This document shows, in pieces, positions 1 to 5,635 of a DNA stretch of 6,053 bases. The notes under the pieces are model-generated. The model ran no database searches. It saw nothing but the letters and a program-made list of their open reading frames with translations, and had not been told where the DNA came from. Each line of letters begins with the position of its first letter. Position 1 is the first letter of the stretch. This DNA is from Pseudomonadota bacterium. GTDB taxonomy: Bacteria; Pseudomonadota; Alphaproteobacteria; UBA8366; GCA-2717185. The stretch is from positions 1 through 6,053 of the forward strand of contig JAQCHR010000251.1 in the NCBI GenBank assembly GCA_027619655.1. The letters are read 5' to 3'. The position numbers were made by a program, and so were the translations under genes.

Positions 1-205
1 GTTCAAGGCGCCGGGCGTGGCGGAAACCATCGACTGGGCCGAAGCGCTTGTGCAGCTTGACCGCATGACGCTGGACCCGGAAAGCATCAACGACACCCTC
101 GGCACCCTGCTGAAATACCAGGACGACATCGCCAAGATCAAAGGCAGCGAAGCGAGCCGAATCCTGCAGGAGGTCAACGCCGAACTGGCGAGTGCCGCCG
201 CGTGA
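1..205 (+). CDS. coxD: MoxR-family AAA+ ATPase, CoxD-like (C-terminal fragment)
   Basis: Only the last 67 residues are visible; the frame is open to the left edge, so the gene starts outside the window. The GTG at 17 is an internal valine codon, not the start. The fragment opens with a KAPGVAETIDWA segment, which matches the conserved C-terminal lid region of MoxR/CoxD AAA+ ATPases, followed by a short helical tail. The Walker A and B motifs would lie upstream. In Oligotropha carboxidovorans CoxD is an AAA+ chaperone needed to mature the Mo-Cu active site of CO dehydrogenase, and MoxR ATPases typically work with a VWA-domain partner. Here the stop codon overlaps the start of such a partner (GTGA, 202-205), so the two are probably translationally coupled. 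The cox assignment rests mainly on context; another MoxR subfamily cannot be excluded from the fragment alone. Confidence 0.85.
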   Translation, partial: FKAPGVAETIDWAEALVQLDRMTLDPESINDTLGTLLKYQDDIAKIKGSEASRILQEVNAELASAAA

Positions 206-1416
206 CCGCGCCGTCGGATGACGGGCGCATCGCGGCCAATATCATGCATTTCGGCCGGGCGTTGCGATCCGCCGGGCTGCCGATCGGCCCGGGCAAGGTG
301 CTGGACGCGATCCATGCGGTTCAGGCCGTCGGGCTGGACAGCCGTCAGGATTTCTACTGGGCGCTGCATTCGGTTTTCGTGAACCGCCGCGACCAGCGCG
401 AATTGTTCGACCAGGCCTTCCATATCTTCTGGCGCAATCCGAAGATCCTGGAGCGCATGATGGCGCTGGCGCTGCCCAGCTTCCAGACGCCGGCGGAGGA
501 AAATTCCGAGGTCATGTCGCCCCGCCTCGCCGCCGCACTGGCGGCGCAGCAGGACACGGAACCGAACGAACGCGAAAAGGAAGTCGAGTTCGACGCGGCG
601 ATGACCTGGAGCCAGTCGGAGCAACTGGGCGAAAAGGATTTCGAGAAGATGACGGCGGAGGAAGTGGAAGCCGCCCGCCGCGCCATCCGGACCATGCGGC
701 TGCCGATCATGGAAATTCCGACGCGGCGCTTCCGGCCGGACCCGGCGGGATCGCGCGCCGACATGCGGGCCACCCTGCGCGCGTCGCTGCATCACGGCGG
801 CAATGTCATCGCGCTGCGCCACCGCACCAGGCGCCGCCGTCGCCCGCCGCTGGTGATCCTGTGCGATATCTCGGGCTCCATGGACCGCTATGCGCGGATG
901 CTGATCCATTTCATGCATGCCGTCACCAATGACCGGGACCGGGTGCATACCTTCCTGTTCGGTACGCGCCTGACCAATGTAACCCGCCACCTGCGGCACA
1001 AGGATATCGATGTCGCGCTGGAGAATGTCACGGAGTCGGTCGTCGACTGGTCCGGCGGCACGCGGATCGGCGCGTGCCTGGCTGATTTCAACCGCAACTG
1101 GTCGCGCCGGGTCCTGGGCCAGGGCGCGGTGGTGCTGTTCATTTCCGACGGGCTGGACCGCGATGCCGGCGACGGCGTCAGCCATGAAATCAGGCGGTTG
1201 CACGGTTCCTGCCGCCGCCTTATTTGGCTTAACCCGCTCTTGCGGTATGATGGGTTCGAACCTAAATCTATAGGTGTGCGGGCCCTGTTACCGTATGTCG
1301 ATGATTTCTGTCCCGTCCACAACCTGAACAGCCTGTCTGCGCTGACCGAGGCCCTCAATCGGCCGGGCCAGCGCGAGGCCGCCGACATGGCGCAATGGCG
1401 AAGGAGAAGCGCATGA
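202..1416 (+). CDS. coxE: CoxE-like von Willebrand factor A domain protein
   Basis: This is a 404-residue cytosolic protein with no signal peptide or membrane helix. The N-terminal half (about 1-200) is the helical CoxE region with a charged, poorly conserved stretch around residues 100-160. An arginine-rich strand (about 207-214) leads into the VWA domain. The MIDAS metal site looks complete: D222-I-S224-G-S226, T287 in SGGTRIG, and D316 in FISDGLD. VWA proteins of this family pair with MoxR ATPases, and CoxE is genetically implicated in maturing the active site of aerobic CO dehydrogenase. The start is the GTG that overlaps the stop of the ATPase gene; no better start lies near it. The stop overlaps the next gene in an ATGA. 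Codons for about residues 340-375 (near 1218-1330) are unusually AT-rich although the protein there (RLIWLNPLLRYDGFEP) looks conserved. The family call is firm; the exact target enzyme is inferred. Confidence 0.93.
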   Translation: MTAPSDDGRIAANIMHFGRALRSAGLPIGPGKVLDAIHAVQAVGLDSRQDFYWALHSVFVNRRDQRELFDQAFHIFWRNPKILERMMALALPSFQTPAEENSEVMSPRLAAALAAQQDTEPNEREKEVEFDAAMTWSQSEQLGEKDFEKMTAEEVEAARRAIRTMRLPIMEIPTRRFRPDPAGSRADMRATLRASLHHGGNVIALRHRTRRRRRPPLVILCDISGSMDRYARMLIHFMHAVTNDRDRVHTFLFGTRLTNVTRHLRHKDIDVALENVTESVVDWSGGTRIGACLADFNRNWSRRVLGQGAVVLFISDGLDRDAGDGVSHEIRRLHGSCRRLIWLNPLLRYDGFEPKSIGVRALLPYVDDFCPVHNLNSLSALTEALNRPGQREAADMAQWRRRSA

Positions 1417-1748
1417 CCGATACGCAGATGCTCGATCATGACAACGTGCTGGAACGGGCCGCCGTCTGGAAGGCGGAAGGCGGCGACGTGGCGCTGGCCA
1501 CTGTCGTCACGACCTGGGGCTCCTCGCCCCGTCCGGTCGGCAGCCAGTTGGCGATCAGGGGCGACGGTTCCTTCGTCGGATCGGTTTCCGGCGGCTGCAT
1601 TGAGGGCGCCGTCATCACCGAGGCGATGAACGTAATGCAGGACGGCTCGACGAAAGTGCTCGATTTCGGCGTCACCGACGAGATGGCCTGGGAAGTCGGC
1701 CTCGCCTGCGGCGGCAAAATATCGATTTTCGTGGAACGCCTCGACTGA
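1413..1748 (+). CDS. XdhC/CoxI N-terminal domain protein (split XdhC, part 1)
   Basis: This is a 111-residue protein consisting of only the XdhC_CoxI domain. Visible signatures are TWGSSPRPVGS (34-44), the glycine/cysteine motif SVSGGCIEGAV (57-67, with Cys62 and Glu64), and LACGGKISIFVE (97-108, Cys99). XdhC proteins bind the molybdenum cofactor (the MCD form in bacterial enzymes of this family), promote replacement of an oxo by a sulfido ligand with a partner sulfurtransferase, and hand it to the apoenzyme. Full-length XdhC is roughly 280-350 residues; the Rossmann half is encoded by the next gene. I chose the ATG at 1413 because it forms an ATGA overlap with the coxE stop and has GGAG at 1403-1406; an ATG at 1395 in the same frame is possible but lacks this spacing. 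Both motif cysteines are present, so it is unlikely to be a degraded remnant. It could also be called a CoxF- or CoxI-type protein. Confidence 0.92.
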   Translation: MTDTQMLDHDNVLERAAVWKAEGGDVALATVVTTWGSSPRPVGSQLAIRGDGSFVGSVSGGCIEGAVITEAMNVMQDGSTKVLDFGVTDEMAWEVGLACGGKISIFVERLD

Positions 1749-1775
1749 CCGCCTCGCGGCGAACGATATAATATA
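1744..1775 (+). promoter_or_regulatory. possible sigma70-type promoter between the two XdhC genes
   Basis: A perfect TATAAT lies at 1767-1772 in the only gap of the operon. CTGACC at 1745-1750 sits 16 bases upstream and matches four of six bases of TTGACA. The surrounding bases (about 1761-1800) are much more AT-rich than the rest of the window. If active, transcription would begin near 1779, giving a leader of about 30 bases before the second XdhC gene. It could also simply be a relaxed intergenic sequence. This is read by eye only. Confidence 0.35.
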
Positions 1776-1807
1776 CGGAACGTAATAAACCTTATGGATC
1801 CCAGGAC

Positions 1808-2518
1808 ATGAAAAGCTCCCACCTTACGGCGCTCAATGCCGCCCGGCACAGTGGCAAGGCCACGCTGATGATCACCGATGTCGAAAGCGGCGCGCAGACG
1901 CTGGTGATCGAGGGTAAGGCGACGGGCGATATCCCGGTAACGGCCGCCGTGCAGGCCGCGATTACCCGCGCGCAGAACGACGACCGCAGCCGCATGGACG
2001 AGGTCGATGGCCGCCGGCTGTTCTTCCAGGTCTTCAACCCGGCGCGCCGGCTGATCGTCGTAGGCGCGGCGCATATCGCGCAGCCGCTGGTGCCGATGGC
2101 GACCCTGGCCGGCTATGCGGTTACCGTCGTCGATCCGCGCAGCGCCTGGGCGACGCCGGAACGCTTCCCCGATGTCGAAATCGACGCGCGCTGGCCGGAC
2201 GAGGCGCTGGCGGACCTGAAACCGGATGCGCGCACCGCCGTGGTGACCCTGACCCATGACCCGAAGCTGGACGACCCGGCGCTGATCGCCGCGCTGCGCT
2301 CGAACGCGTTTTACATCGGTGCGCTGGGCGGGCAGAAAACCGCCGGCAAACGGCGCGAACGGCTGGCCGCGGAAGGTTTCGGCCCGGCGGATTTCGCCCG
2401 CATCAACGGCCCGGTCGGGCTCGATATCGGCGCGATCACCCCGGCGGAAATCGCTATTTCGATCATGGCCGAAATCACCGAAGCCCTGCACCGGCCGGAA
2501 AAAAGGGCCGCTGCATGA
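1808..2518 (+). CDS. XdhC family protein with Rossmann domain (split XdhC, part 2)
   Basis: This is a 236-residue protein. Residues 1-75 form a short N-terminal region typical of the split type (helical start, then a GAQTLVIEGKATGDIP segment). The XdhC_C Rossmann domain follows: the nucleotide-binding strand-turn RLIVVGAAHIAQPL (81-94), VVDPRSAW (107-114), the signature VTLTHDPKLDDPAL (146-159), the segment FYIGALGGQKT (168-178), and DIGAITPAEIAISI (206-219). The usual GAGH turn reads GAAH here, close to the GAVH form I recall from split CoxF-like proteins. It probably works with the preceding N-terminal-domain protein as a two-chain XdhC that binds and delivers MCD. The start at 1808 has AGGA only two bases upstream, so the ribosome site is weak; the next in-frame ATG (residue 21) would cut off the conserved N-terminus. 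The stop overlaps the next start (ATGA, 2515-2518). Confidence 0.92.
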   Translation: MKSSHLTALNAARHSGKATLMITDVESGAQTLVIEGKATGDIPVTAAVQAAITRAQNDDRSRMDEVDGRRLFFQVFNPARRLIVVGAAHIAQPLVPMATLAGYAVTVVDPRSAWATPERFPDVEIDARWPDEALADLKPDARTAVVTLTHDPKLDDPALIAALRSNAFYIGALGGQKTAGKRRERLAAEGFGPADFARINGPVGLDIGAITPAEIAISIMAEITEALHRPEKRAAA

Positions 2519-4149
2519 ATTTCGGCGACATTGCCGTCGCGGAAGCCAGGGGTGCGATCCTCGCGCACCGGGTCCGTTGCGGAAAGAACACGCTGAAGAA
2601 GGGCCGGACGCTCTCCGCCGAGGACATCGAGGCCCTGCAGGCCGCCGGAATCGAAACCATAACCGGCGCGCAACTGGAAGCCGGCGATGTCGGCGAGGAC
2701 AAGGCCGCCGCTCGGATCGCCGCGGCCATCGCCGGCGAGAACCTGGACGTTTCCGCCGCCTTCACCGGCCGGGTCAACCTTTATGCCAAGGCCGACGGGC
2801 TGGTCGATTACGATCCCGCCCGGCTGCATGCCCTCAACCTGATCGATGAATCGGCAACCGTCGCCCTGCTGCCGCCCTACGCACAGGTATCGCCGCGCCA
2901 GATGGTCGGCACGGTGAAGATCATTCCCTTCGCCGCCCCCGAATCCGTCGTCGCCGCCTGCGAGGCGATTGCGTCCGAAACATCGTCCCTTGTCCGGGTG
3001 GCGCCCTTTCGCGGCCGTCCCGTCGGGCTGATCCAGACCCGCCTGCCCGGCACGAAGGAATCGGTGCTCGACAAGACCACCGAAGTCCTGACCCAGCGCG
3101 TGATCGCCCTGGGCGGCACGGTCTCTGACGAACGCCGCTGCGGCCATGCCGCCGATGAAATCGAGCAGGCTATCCGCGCGCTGATCCGCGACGGCAGCGC
3201 AATGGTGCTGATCATCGGGGCATCGGCCATCACCGACCGGCGCGACGTGATCCCGGCCGGAATCGTGCAGGCGGACGGAATCGTCGATCATTTCGGCATG
3301 CCGGTCGATCCGGGCAACCTGCTGCTGATGGGGCATGTCGGCGACGTGCCGGTTGCCGGGCTGCCCGGCTGCGCGCGCTCGCTGAAACTGAACGGCTTCG
3401 ACTGGGTATTGCAGCGGATGTTCGCCGATATCCCTGTACCGCGCGAGGATATCATGGCGATGGGCGCCGGGGGCTTGCTGAAGGAAATTCCGGCACGCCC
3501 CCTGCCCCGGGCCGAGGCGATCGAAGGCCGCCCGGAAGATGACGATTCCGGCCGGGCGCCCCGCATCGCCGCCATCATCCTGGCCGCGGGGCAATCGCGG
3601 CGCATGGGCGCGACCAACAAGCTGCTGGCGGAGATCGACGGACTCGCGATGGTCAACCGGGTCGTCGATACCGTCCGCGCCTCCAAGGCCGACCCGATCA
3701 TGGTCGTGCTGGGCCATGAGGCGGACCGGGTGCGCACAGCCATCGGCAACGAGGACGCCCTTTCCTTCACCGTGAATCCGAATTATCCCGACGGCCTCAG
3801 CACATCCGTCGTCAGCGGCCTCAACGCCCTGCCGGCCGGCATCGACGGGGTGATTGTCTGCCTTGGCGATATGCCGCGGGTGTCCTCGGCGGAAATCGAC
3901 CGGCTGATCGCGGCCTTCGACCCGCTGGAAGGCCGCTCGATCTGCATCCCGACGCATAACGGCAAGCGCGGCAACCCGATGCTGTTCGCCCGGCGTTTCT
4001 TCGACGAGGTCCGCGAGATTTCCGGCGACCTGGGCGCGCGGCAACTGACCGGCGCCTATCCGGACCTGGTCTGCGAGGTCGAAATGTCCGGCGATGGCGT
4101 GCTGCTGGATATCGATACGCCGACGGCGCTGGCGGCGCTGACCGCCTAA
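2515..4149 (+). CDS. MoeA-like molybdopterin-binding domain fused to MocA-type cytidylyltransferase
   Basis: This is a 544-residue two-domain protein. Residues 1-335 form a MoeA-like region: a GRTLSAEDIEALQAAGIE segment near 30-48, then a molybdopterin-binding fold with VLIIGASAITDRRDVIPAGI (231-250), DHFGMPVDPGNLL (258-270) and GLPGCARSLKLNGFDW (282-297). A polar linker (about 335-349) joins it to an NTP-transferase domain with RIAAIILAAGQSRRMG (350-365), Lys369, NPNYPDGLSTSV (421-432), GDMP (451-454), HNGKRGNPMLF and DIDTP (532-536). The last set resembles MocA, which joins CTP to Mo-molybdopterin to give MCD, the cofactor form of CO/xanthine dehydrogenases. The N-terminal part is not a complete MoeA and may only bind molybdopterin or the product. 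The start has AAGGG at 2503-2507, seven bases before an ATG that overlaps the upstream stop. CTP rather than GTP use is inferred from similarity and context. Confidence 0.94.
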   Translation: MNFGDIAVAEARGAILAHRVRCGKNTLKKGRTLSAEDIEALQAAGIETITGAQLEAGDVGEDKAAARIAAAIAGENLDVSAAFTGRVNLYAKADGLVDYDPARLHALNLIDESATVALLPPYAQVSPRQMVGTVKIIPFAAPESVVAACEAIASETSSLVRVAPFRGRPVGLIQTRLPGTKESVLDKTTEVLTQRVIALGGTVSDERRCGHAADEIEQAIRALIRDGSAMVLIIGASAITDRRDVIPAGIVQADGIVDHFGMPVDPGNLLLMGHVGDVPVAGLPGCARSLKLNGFDWVLQRMFADIPVPREDIMAMGAGGLLKEIPARPLPRAEAIEGRPEDDDSGRAPRIAAIILAAGQSRRMGATNKLLAEIDGLAMVNRVVDTVRASKADPIMVVLGHEADRVRTAIGNEDALSFTVNPNYPDGLSTSVVSGLNALPAGIDGVIVCLGDMPRVSSAEIDRLIAAFDPLEGRSICIPTHNGKRGNPMLFARRFFDEVREISGDLGARQLTGAYPDLVCEVEMSGDGVLLDIDTPTALAALTA

Positions 4150-4955
4150 CCGCCAGAAGCGGGAAACGTCTTTTTCAGGAATTCCAGGACGACATCCGGC
4201 AGGCCGAATTCCAGCAGATTGTTGTGTCGCGCCCCGGCGAGCAGGCGAAACGTCCTAGGCTCCGGCGCCGCGTCAAACAGGCGGCGGGCATATTTGACCG
4301 GTATCACCGTATCCGCTTCGCCATGCACGATGAGCAGCGGCGCCTTCACCCCGCCAATGCGCGAGAGCGAATCAAACCGGTCGCGGACCAGCCAGCGCGA
4401 CGGCGCGTACCAGTAATGATGCTGCGCCAGGTCCGGCATGCTGCTGTAGGGCGCTTCCAGGACGAGCGCGCCGACGTGATGTTTTGCCGCCATGGCAACG
4501 GCGATCCCGCTGCCCAGCGACTCGCCGTACAGCACGATTCGGTCGTCAGGAATACCTTCCGATTTCAGAAATTCCAGCGCCGTGTCGGCGTCACCGAACA
4601 GCGAGTCTTCGGCGGGGCTTCCCCCGGCACCCGCATTGTATCGGTAGCTGAGAAGCAGCACGCCGTAACCGGCATCCAGATAGGCACGGACCTTGGCGGC
4701 ACGATTGCCGATATGGCCAGCATTGCCGTGAAAATAGACGATTACAGGCGCTTGCGCGGTCAAGGCGGGGCGCCACCAGGCCAGCAGTTCGAGCCCGTCC
4801 GGTGTCGCCAGGTGGATCGCGGACATTTCGGCGACGCCGTAATCCTCCGGACGGGGGACTGTCTGGTCGGGGTGGTACAGCAGGCTGCGCTGCCCGAAAT
4901 ACAGCAGGGCGATAAAAATCCCATACACCGCGACCGCAATACCCAGAAATCCCAT
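4146..4955 (-). CDS. membrane-anchored alpha/beta hydrolase, BEM46/ABHD13-like
   Basis: This is a 269-residue protein from the ATG at 4955; an in-frame TTG two codons earlier (4961) would give 271. An N-terminal hydrophobic helix (about 1-20, GFLGIAVAVYGIFIALLYFG) probably anchors it in the inner membrane. The hydrolase fold then shows the oxyanion loop YFHGNAGHIGNR (HGN at 76-78), the nucleophile elbow LYGESLGSG with Ser146, the acid loop HGEADTVIP with Asp215, and the catalytic histidine in GARHNNLL, His244 (numbers from the ATG start). The complete Ser-Asp-His triad suggests an active serine hydrolase, probably an esterase or lipase-like enzyme; the substrate cannot be told. Length and layout match BEM46-like proteins. 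Its stop (TAG, 4148-4146) overlaps the stop of the convergent molybdopterin gene. No strong ribosome site precedes either start. No functional tie to the Mo operon is evident. Confidence 0.92.
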   Translation of the reverse strand: MGFLGIAVAVYGIFIALLYFGQRSLLYHPDQTVPRPEDYGVAEMSAIHLATPDGLELLAWWRPALTAQAPVIVYFHGNAGHIGNRAAKVRAYLDAGYGVLLLSYRYNAGAGGSPAEDSLFGDADTALEFLKSEGIPDDRIVLYGESLGSGIAVAMAAKHHVGALVLEAPYSSMPDLAQHHYWYAPSRWLVRDRFDSLSRIGGVKAPLLIVHGEADTVIPVKYARRLFDAAPEPRTFRLLAGARHNNLLEFGLPDVVLEFLKKTFPASGG

Positions 4956-5071
4956 GCGCAAATCACACCCATGCTATACCGATTCAGCGTCCCGGCGGAG
5001 ACTACCCGCCCCGCGAGGATCGGAAAACCCGCTATTCAGGCAAAGAAATATGCCGCGTCGTTCAAGGACTC

Positions 5072-5099
5072 TTTTCACCGATGACAGAATCCCTATAAT
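5072..5099 (+). promoter_or_regulatory. probable sigma70-type promoter for the coiled-coil membrane protein
   Basis: A perfect TATAAT lies at 5094-5099 in the divergent intergenic region. TTTTCA at 5072-5077 is 16 bases upstream and matches four of six bases of TTGACA. Transcription would start near 5106, leaving a leader of about 27 bases before the ATG at 5133. Position, spacing and direction all fit the downstream gene. It is a visual match only. Confidence 0.45.
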
Positions 5100-5132
5100 C
5101 CGTACGGATGCTCCCTTCAGGGGGCGAGGCAC

Positions 5133-5582
5133 ATGGCATCAACGCCCTTGGACAGACGCGGCATGACCGACCTATCACGCGACGAGTTACGCGCCCACCT
5201 TTCCGCCGTCGAGGCGCAGGTCCGGGCGTCGCTGCGTATCGTCGCCGCCGAATCCAAGGCGACCCAGCAGGCCCACAGCGCGCTGCGCGCGGACCTTTCC
5301 GCGGCACTGGTGCGGTTGCAATCCGATATCAACGGCAACGCCAACCGGATCGATTCGAAGGTCGAGACGCTGCTGTCCGTCGCCCGAGGCCTTGGCACCC
5401 AGCGGCGGCTCGCTACGCTGATCGTGTCGACGCTGGTGCTGCTGTTCGGTCTGCTGATCGGCCTGCTTGCCGGGGGCGGCTGGTATATCGTCAAGGAAGG
5501 CCTGCTCACAACCAGCGTCTCCGTTCCGCTGGCCCTGGACTCCCGCGCCATCCCGCCATCCAGCAAGACCGCGTTTCATTGA
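5133..5582 (+). CDS. hypothetical protein with coiled coil and single membrane helix
   Basis: I do not recognise a named family for this 149-residue protein. Residues about 14-88 are a charged, heptad-like helix (for example LSRDELRAHLSAVEAQVRAS and the repeated Ala/Leu-spaced stretch after it) that probably forms a coiled coil. R91-R92 precede a long hydrophobic helix at about 93-120 (LATLIVSTLVLLFGLLIGLL, then AGGGWYIV). The tail is about 29 residues with prolines and small residues. By the positive-inside rule the coiled coil would be cytoplasmic and the tail periplasmic. This frame is preferred over the overlapping frames because only it gives a coherent helix-plus-membrane protein. ATG 5133 has GAGG at 5126-5129 and a G-rich run at 5119-5124; ATG 5163 (Met11) is a good alternative start. 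The gene stands alone between a divergent hydrolase and a convergent exporter. A scaffold or regulatory role is possible but not shown. Confidence 0.72.
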   Translation: MASTPLDRRGMTDLSRDELRAHLSAVEAQVRASLRIVAAESKATQQAHSALRADLSAALVRLQSDINGNANRIDSKVETLLSVARGLGTQRRLATLIVSTLVLLFGLLIGLLAGGGWYIVKEGLLTTSVSVPLALDSRAIPPSSKTAFH

Positions 5583-5616
5583 TCGCCGACATTGCCGCCG
5601 GCCAAAGTCGCTGAAT

Positions 5617-5635
5617 AACGGTAACGGCTACCGTT
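5617..5635. terminator. hairpin between convergent genes, possible terminator
   Basis: AACGGTA (5617-5623) and TACCGTT (5629-5635) form a perfect 7-bp stem with a 5-base loop. It lies between the stop of the coiled-coil protein and the end of the exporter gene, and the exporter stop codon (5630-5628) falls partly in the stem. There is no strong T-tract on the + strand; on the - strand the stem runs into TTATTC. It could weakly terminate either gene, most likely the minus-strand one. Confidence 0.35.

Noticed and set aside
1436..2491. Long minus-strand open frame opposite the XdhC genes
   Set aside because: It is antisense to two genes with clear family motifs, its composition is Arg/Gly/Asp-rich low-complexity, and it shows no recognisable domain; a GC-rich shadow.
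1413..2518. The two XdhC genes as one gene broken by a frameshift
   Set aside because: Each has its own start, complete domain motifs and, for the second, a distinct N-terminal region; there is an untranslated AT-rich gap rather than a simple frame slip.
2311..4044. 577-codon minus-strand open frame opposite the MoeA-MocA gene
   Set aside because: The + strand carries clear molybdopterin-binding and nucleotidyltransferase motifs over the same bases; the reverse translation is shadow-like, rich in Arg, His, Gly and Asp with no domain.
4150..4175. Possible intrinsic terminator after the Mo operon (CCGC-cagaa-GCGG followed by TTTTT at 4171-4175)
   Set aside because: The stem is only 4 bp and the T-run begins eight bases after it; it also lies inside the hydrolase coding region. 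Too weak to call.
4973..4978. TATAGC on the minus strand as a -10 for the hydrolase gene
   Set aside because: No acceptable -35 is seen at the right spacing, and it would leave very little leader before the start codon.
4224..5084. 286-codon + strand frame opposite the hydrolase
   Set aside because: The minus strand encodes a full Ser-Asp-His hydrolase; this frame has no domain and runs through the intergenic region.
5108..5614. Alternative + strand frame overlapping the coiled-coil membrane protein
   Set aside because: Its product is Arg/Gly/Pro-rich without membrane or helical pattern, whereas the 5133 frame gives a coherent coiled coil plus membrane helix.
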